Source of the DNA: Phycisphaeraceae bacterium
GTDB taxonomy: Bacteria; Planctomycetota; Phycisphaerae; Phycisphaerales; Phycisphaeraceae
Assembly (NCBI GenBank): GCA_020850375.1
Contig: JADZET010000198.1
Coordinates: 1-8,091, forward strand
Reading direction: 5' to 3'
DNA: 8,091 bases
Shown here: positions 5,999 to 8,091 of the stretch, in pieces
Position numbering within the stretch: position 1 is the first letter of the stretch
Layout of the letters: every line of letters starts with the position of its first letter
Program-made: the position numbers and the translations under genes
Notes under the pieces: generated by a model
Databases searched by the model: none
Told to the model about the DNA's origin: nothing
The model's input: only the letters and a program-made list of their open reading frames with translations

Positions 5999-6598
5999 AT
6001 GAGATTTCGAGGATGGATCGCGGCCTGTTCGATCCGCCTGATCAGCGTGTTGCTGATCACGGTCATCCTGACGGGCTGCACCGGCAAGAAGGCCACGACG
6101 AACACGCCTGACCCGCCGGCAGATTTCACGCTCGAGGTCTACATTCACCACTTCGACGCCGATACGTCACCCGCGGCCGCCTCGGCGATGGGGCGGGCCG
6201 TGCGGCAGACGTCGCAGTACCTGCTCGAGCCCAACCGCGACCTACGTGCGGTCATGGGGCCGTGGGTGTCGGATCGCATCTATCCCCCACCGGTCCGCCG
6301 GCTGACCTACGCCCAGCTCCAGACCTTGTGGAAGATCATTCAGGTCAATCACCTCCTGGCTGAGCCGACGAGCCCGAACGGGCAGATCCTGATGGAGCAC
6401 TTGGGCAAACGTTCCGCCAACCCGCTGAGTGTGCCCGCGCCGGCCATCCTCTATCGCGTTCGCATCCTTGCCGGCGGGAGAACATATGAGTTCAGCACCA
6501 CACCGCAGGAGTCGCCGCCGACGCTGGCCCTGATCGCCGAGCTGGTCAAGCTCCGCACGGAAGATCGGGCGATGCGCAACCTCTCACCAGAACACTGA
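5999..6598 (+). CDS. Lipoprotein of unknown function
   Basis: I do not recognise this family. The 199-residue protein has a basic N-terminus, a hydrophobic signal (about 12-25, RLISVLLITVILTGC) and a clear lipobox with Cys27. After a short Thr/Pro linker the mature part holds one compact domain: FTLEVYIHHFDADTSP (43-58), a helical stretch with RQTSQYLLEPNRDLRAVMG, RLTYAQLQTLWKIIQVNHLL (101-120), and a C-terminal beta part LYRVRILAGGRTYEFSTTP (151-169). The start at 5999 is supported by AAGGGA at 5987-5992, six bases upstream, and by the signal peptide. The frame is open from 5933, but that extension would only read through the REP-like repeat. A hairpin followed by ATTTT overlaps the stop codon, so the transcript probably ends here. 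Confidence 0.82.
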   Translation: MRFRGWIAACSIRLISVLLITVILTGCTGKKATTNTPDPPADFTLEVYIHHFDADTSPAAASAMGRAVRQTSQYLLEPNRDLRAVMGPWVSDRIYPPPVRRLTYAQLQTLWKIIQVNHLLAEPTSPNGQILMEHLGKRSANPLSVPAPAILYRVRILAGGRTYEFSTTPQESPPTLALIAELVKLRTEDRAMRNLSPEH

Positions 6599-6620
6599 TC
6601 GGTCGTCTGTTCTGGATTTT
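6587..6620 (+). terminator. Probable intrinsic terminator after the lipoprotein
   Basis: CCAGAACA (6587-6594) pairs perfectly with TGTTCTGG (6608-6615), with a 13-base loop, followed by ATTTT. The TGA stop at 6596-6598 lies in the loop, so the gene's end is part of the structure. The stem has only half G/C and the T-run is short, so efficiency is uncertain. Confidence 0.5.
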
Positions 6621-6630
6621 CACGGCCTGA

Positions 6631-6659
6631 TTGCTCGCAGGCGACGTCGCCACTATCAT
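6631..6659 (+). promoter_or_regulatory. Likely sat promoter with a palindrome in the spacer
   Basis: TTGCTC (6631-6636, 3/6) and TATCAT (6654-6659, 5/6) are 17 bases apart. The spacer contains the perfect 12-bp palindrome GGCGACGTCGCC (6640-6651), a candidate operator. Transcription would begin near 6666, leaving a leader of about 60 bases before the ATG of sat. The leader could form one small hairpin (CTCGT 6667-6671 with ACGAG 6680-6684) and shows no recognised riboswitch. Confidence 0.4.
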
Positions 6660-6727
6660 CGCCCCCCTCGTTCATCCGGACGAGCGTTTGTTGAACCTTG
6701 GACCCCGAGTTTCTCGCGGAGATTGCC

Positions 6728-7918
6728 ATGTCCCTGCACCTGGTCGACCCTCACGGCGGCACGCTGGTCAGCCGCTTCGCCACTCCCGCCCGCGCCGCAG
6801 AGATCAAGGCCCAGGCGCCCAAGCTGCCGCGCGTCACGCTGACGGCCAAGCAGGCGTGCGACCTGGAGATGATCGCCATCGGCGCCTTCTCGCCGCTGAC
6901 GGGCTTTGTCGGGCAGGCGGACTTCGTCTCGATCTGCAAGGACATGCGGCTGTCGTCGGGGAAGAATAAAGGCCTCATTTGGCCCATCCCGATCACGCTG
7001 GCTGTGGACGAGGCGACCAAGGGCAAGCTGGCCGTGGGCAAGCCGGCGGCGCTGTACCACTCCGACGGCACGCTGCTGGCCTCCATCGACGTGCAGGAGA
7101 TCTACCCGCACGACAAGAAGCTCGAGATCCCCAACGTCTTCCGCACCGAGGACCCGGCTCACCCCGGCGTCGCGGCGGTGCAGGCTGAGGGTGACTGGCT
7201 GGTGGCGGGCCCGATCGAGGTCGTCACCGTCACCCCCGAGAAGGAGCCCGGCGAGCAGTACACCGAGTACCGCCTGCCGCCCGCCAGGACACGCGAGGCC
7301 TTCGCCGAGCGTGGTTGGAAGACGGTGGCTGCGTTCCAGACGCGCAATCCCATCCATCGCGCCCATGAGTACCTGACCAAGTGCGCCCTGGAGATGACCG
7401 ACGGGCTGCTCATCCACCCGTTGGTGGGCGAGACCAAGCCCGGCGACATCCCGGCTGACGTCCGCATGGACTGCTACAAGGTGCTGATCGACAAGTACTA
7501 CAACCTCAAGCGGACGATGCTCAGCGTCATGCCCGCGGCGATGCGCTATGCCGGGCCACGCGAGGCGGTGCTGCACGCCCTGGTCCGTAAGAACTACGGC
7601 GTGTCGCACTTCATCGTCGGGCGCGACCACGCGGGGGTGGGCAACTACTACGGCACCTACGACGCCCAGCAGATCTTCGACAACTTCGAGCCCGGCGAGG
7701 TGGGCCTGACGATCCTGAAGTTCGAGAACACGTTCTACTGCAAGAAGACGGCCGGGATGGCCAGCGACAAGACCACCAACTCGCCGCCGGAGGACCGCAT
7801 CTTCCTGGCCGGCACCAAGGTCCGCGACCTGCTCAAGGCCGGGCAGCGTCCCCCCGGCGAGTTCAGCCGGCCCGAGGTGGCGGACATCCTGATCCGCTGG
7901 GCCCAGTCGGCGGGGTAA
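6728..7918 (+). CDS. sat: Sulfate adenylyltransferase (ATP sulfurylase)
   Basis: The enzyme activates sulfate with ATP to give adenosine 5'-phosphosulfate and pyrophosphate, the first step of sulfate assimilation (or runs in reverse in sulfur oxidation). This is the single-chain Sat type, not CysD/CysN; its 396 residues fit the family. The N-terminal PUA-like domain contains LEMIAIGAFSPLTGFVGQADF (46-66). The catalytic domain has QTRNPIHRAHE (204-214), MRYAGPREA (272-280) and GRDHAG (298-303), the nucleotide and sulfate-binding motifs. The usual metal motif C-x2-C-x8-C-x3-H is mostly lost: Cys338 remains, but the other positions are Thr341, Thr350 and Pro354. The start at 6728 has GGAG at 6718-6721; an upstream in-frame TTG at 6698 has no such site. 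No other sulfur gene is nearby, so direction and pathway remain open. Confidence 0.96.
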   Translation: MSLHLVDPHGGTLVSRFATPARAAEIKAQAPKLPRVTLTAKQACDLEMIAIGAFSPLTGFVGQADFVSICKDMRLSSGKNKGLIWPIPITLAVDEATKGKLAVGKPAALYHSDGTLLASIDVQEIYPHDKKLEIPNVFRTEDPAHPGVAAVQAEGDWLVAGPIEVVTVTPEKEPGEQYTEYRLPPARTREAFAERGWKTVAAFQTRNPIHRAHEYLTKCALEMTDGLLIHPLVGETKPGDIPADVRMDCYKVLIDKYYNLKRTMLSVMPAAMRYAGPREAVLHALVRKNYGVSHFIVGRDHAGVGNYYGTYDAQQIFDNFEPGEVGLTILKFENTFYCKKTAGMASDKTTNSPPEDRIFLAGTKVRDLLKAGQRPPGEFSRPEVADILIRWAQSAG

Positions 7919-8018
7919 GTCCTCCTGCCACGACATCGACGCACGCCGGCAGTTTGCCCGCCGCGGGAGTTGCGGTAGCTTTACGCTCCTCTTCCGCCTA
8001 TTGACGAGGGCACACTGC

Positions 8019-8091
8019 GTGGCATCCTTTCCCGCCAACTTCATCTGGGGCGCCGCCGCCTCGGCTTACCAGACCGAGGGGGCCTGGGACC
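8019..8091 (+). CDS. Glycoside hydrolase family 1 (beta-glucosidase-like), N-terminus only
   Basis: Only the first 24 codons are inside the window. They read VASFPANFIWGAAASAYQTEGAWD (first residue Met if GTG starts), which matches the conserved N-terminal signature of GH1 enzymes (F-P-x-x-F-x-W-G-x-A-x-x-A-x-Q-x-E-G). In that motif the Gln is the sugar-binding residue of subsite -1. GTG at 8019 is chosen because GAGGG (8006-8010) precedes it by 8 bases and the GH1 signature begins right after; the in-frame TTG at 8001 is less likely. GH1 enzymes hydrolyse beta-linked glucosides or galactosides. The catalytic glutamates are beyond the window, so substrate and integrity cannot be judged. The 100 bases between sat and this gene hold no confident promoter. 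Confidence 0.85.
   Translation, partial: MASFPANFIWGAAASAYQTEGAWD

Noticed and set aside
7925..7956. Possible terminator after sat (CTGCC ... GGCAG followed by TTT)
   Set aside because: The stem is only 5 bp with a long loop of about 18 bases and a three-base T-run, too weak to call.
6656..8044. A 462-codon open frame on the minus strand opposite sat
   Set aside because: It is a shadow of ATP sulfurylase, with no recognisable domain and no plausible start signal.
1..8091. Mobile-element, phage, CRISPR, tRNA or rRNA content
   Set aside because: I saw no repeats with regular spacing, integrase or transposase motifs, or RNA gene patterns; the only mobile-type signal is the REP-like doublet.

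Overview
The window is GC-rich bacterial chromosome, densely packed with ordinary core genes. The best guess for the source is Planctomycetota, probably a Phycisphaerae-like lineage. That guess rests on the GC content, the mix of small lipoproteins with housekeeping genes, and the style of the proteins; no rRNA or marker phylogeny is available. I see no phage, insertion sequence with a transposase, CRISPR array, toxin-antitoxin pair or secondary-metabolite cluster, and no obviously new multi-gene system.

Layout. Bases 1-359 (+) are the 3' end of rpoN (sigma-54), closely followed by a PduO-type cobalamin adenosyltransferase (385-948, +). A run of four genes on the minus strand converges on it. 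Read in transcription order these are a small lipoprotein (4230-3706), a membrane-anchored TPR protein resembling YfgM (3586-2849), a large RluA/RluD-type pseudouridine synthase (2813-1458), and a coiled-coil lipoprotein (1413-967). The last gene also has a likely promoter of its own.

From the divergent region at 4231-4379 a plus-strand series starts: comM/yifB (4380-5894), a lipoprotein of unknown function (5999-6598), sat (ATP sulfurylase, 6728-7918) and the first 24 codons of a GH1 glycosidase (8019 to the window end). Only the four minus-strand genes look like a possible operon. The plus-strand genes are separated by a repeat element, a terminator and promoters, and appear functionally unrelated.

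The most interesting features lie between the genes. Bases 5910-5986 hold two perfect inverted copies of a 25-bp GTAG-plus-hairpin unit, which has the architecture of a REP doublet (REPIN/BIME) of the kind moved by RAYT/TnpA-REP enzymes. A strong two-part hairpin (3599-3647) ends just upstream of the TPR gene start. Two predicted promoters (before the 4230 lipoprotein and before sat) each carry a perfect or near-perfect palindrome inside the -35/-10 spacer, and the first of these promoters would produce a leaderless mRNA. At the protein level, ComM and ATP sulfurylase have each lost cysteines that usually form a metal-site motif, and the pseudouridine synthase carries two long insertions.
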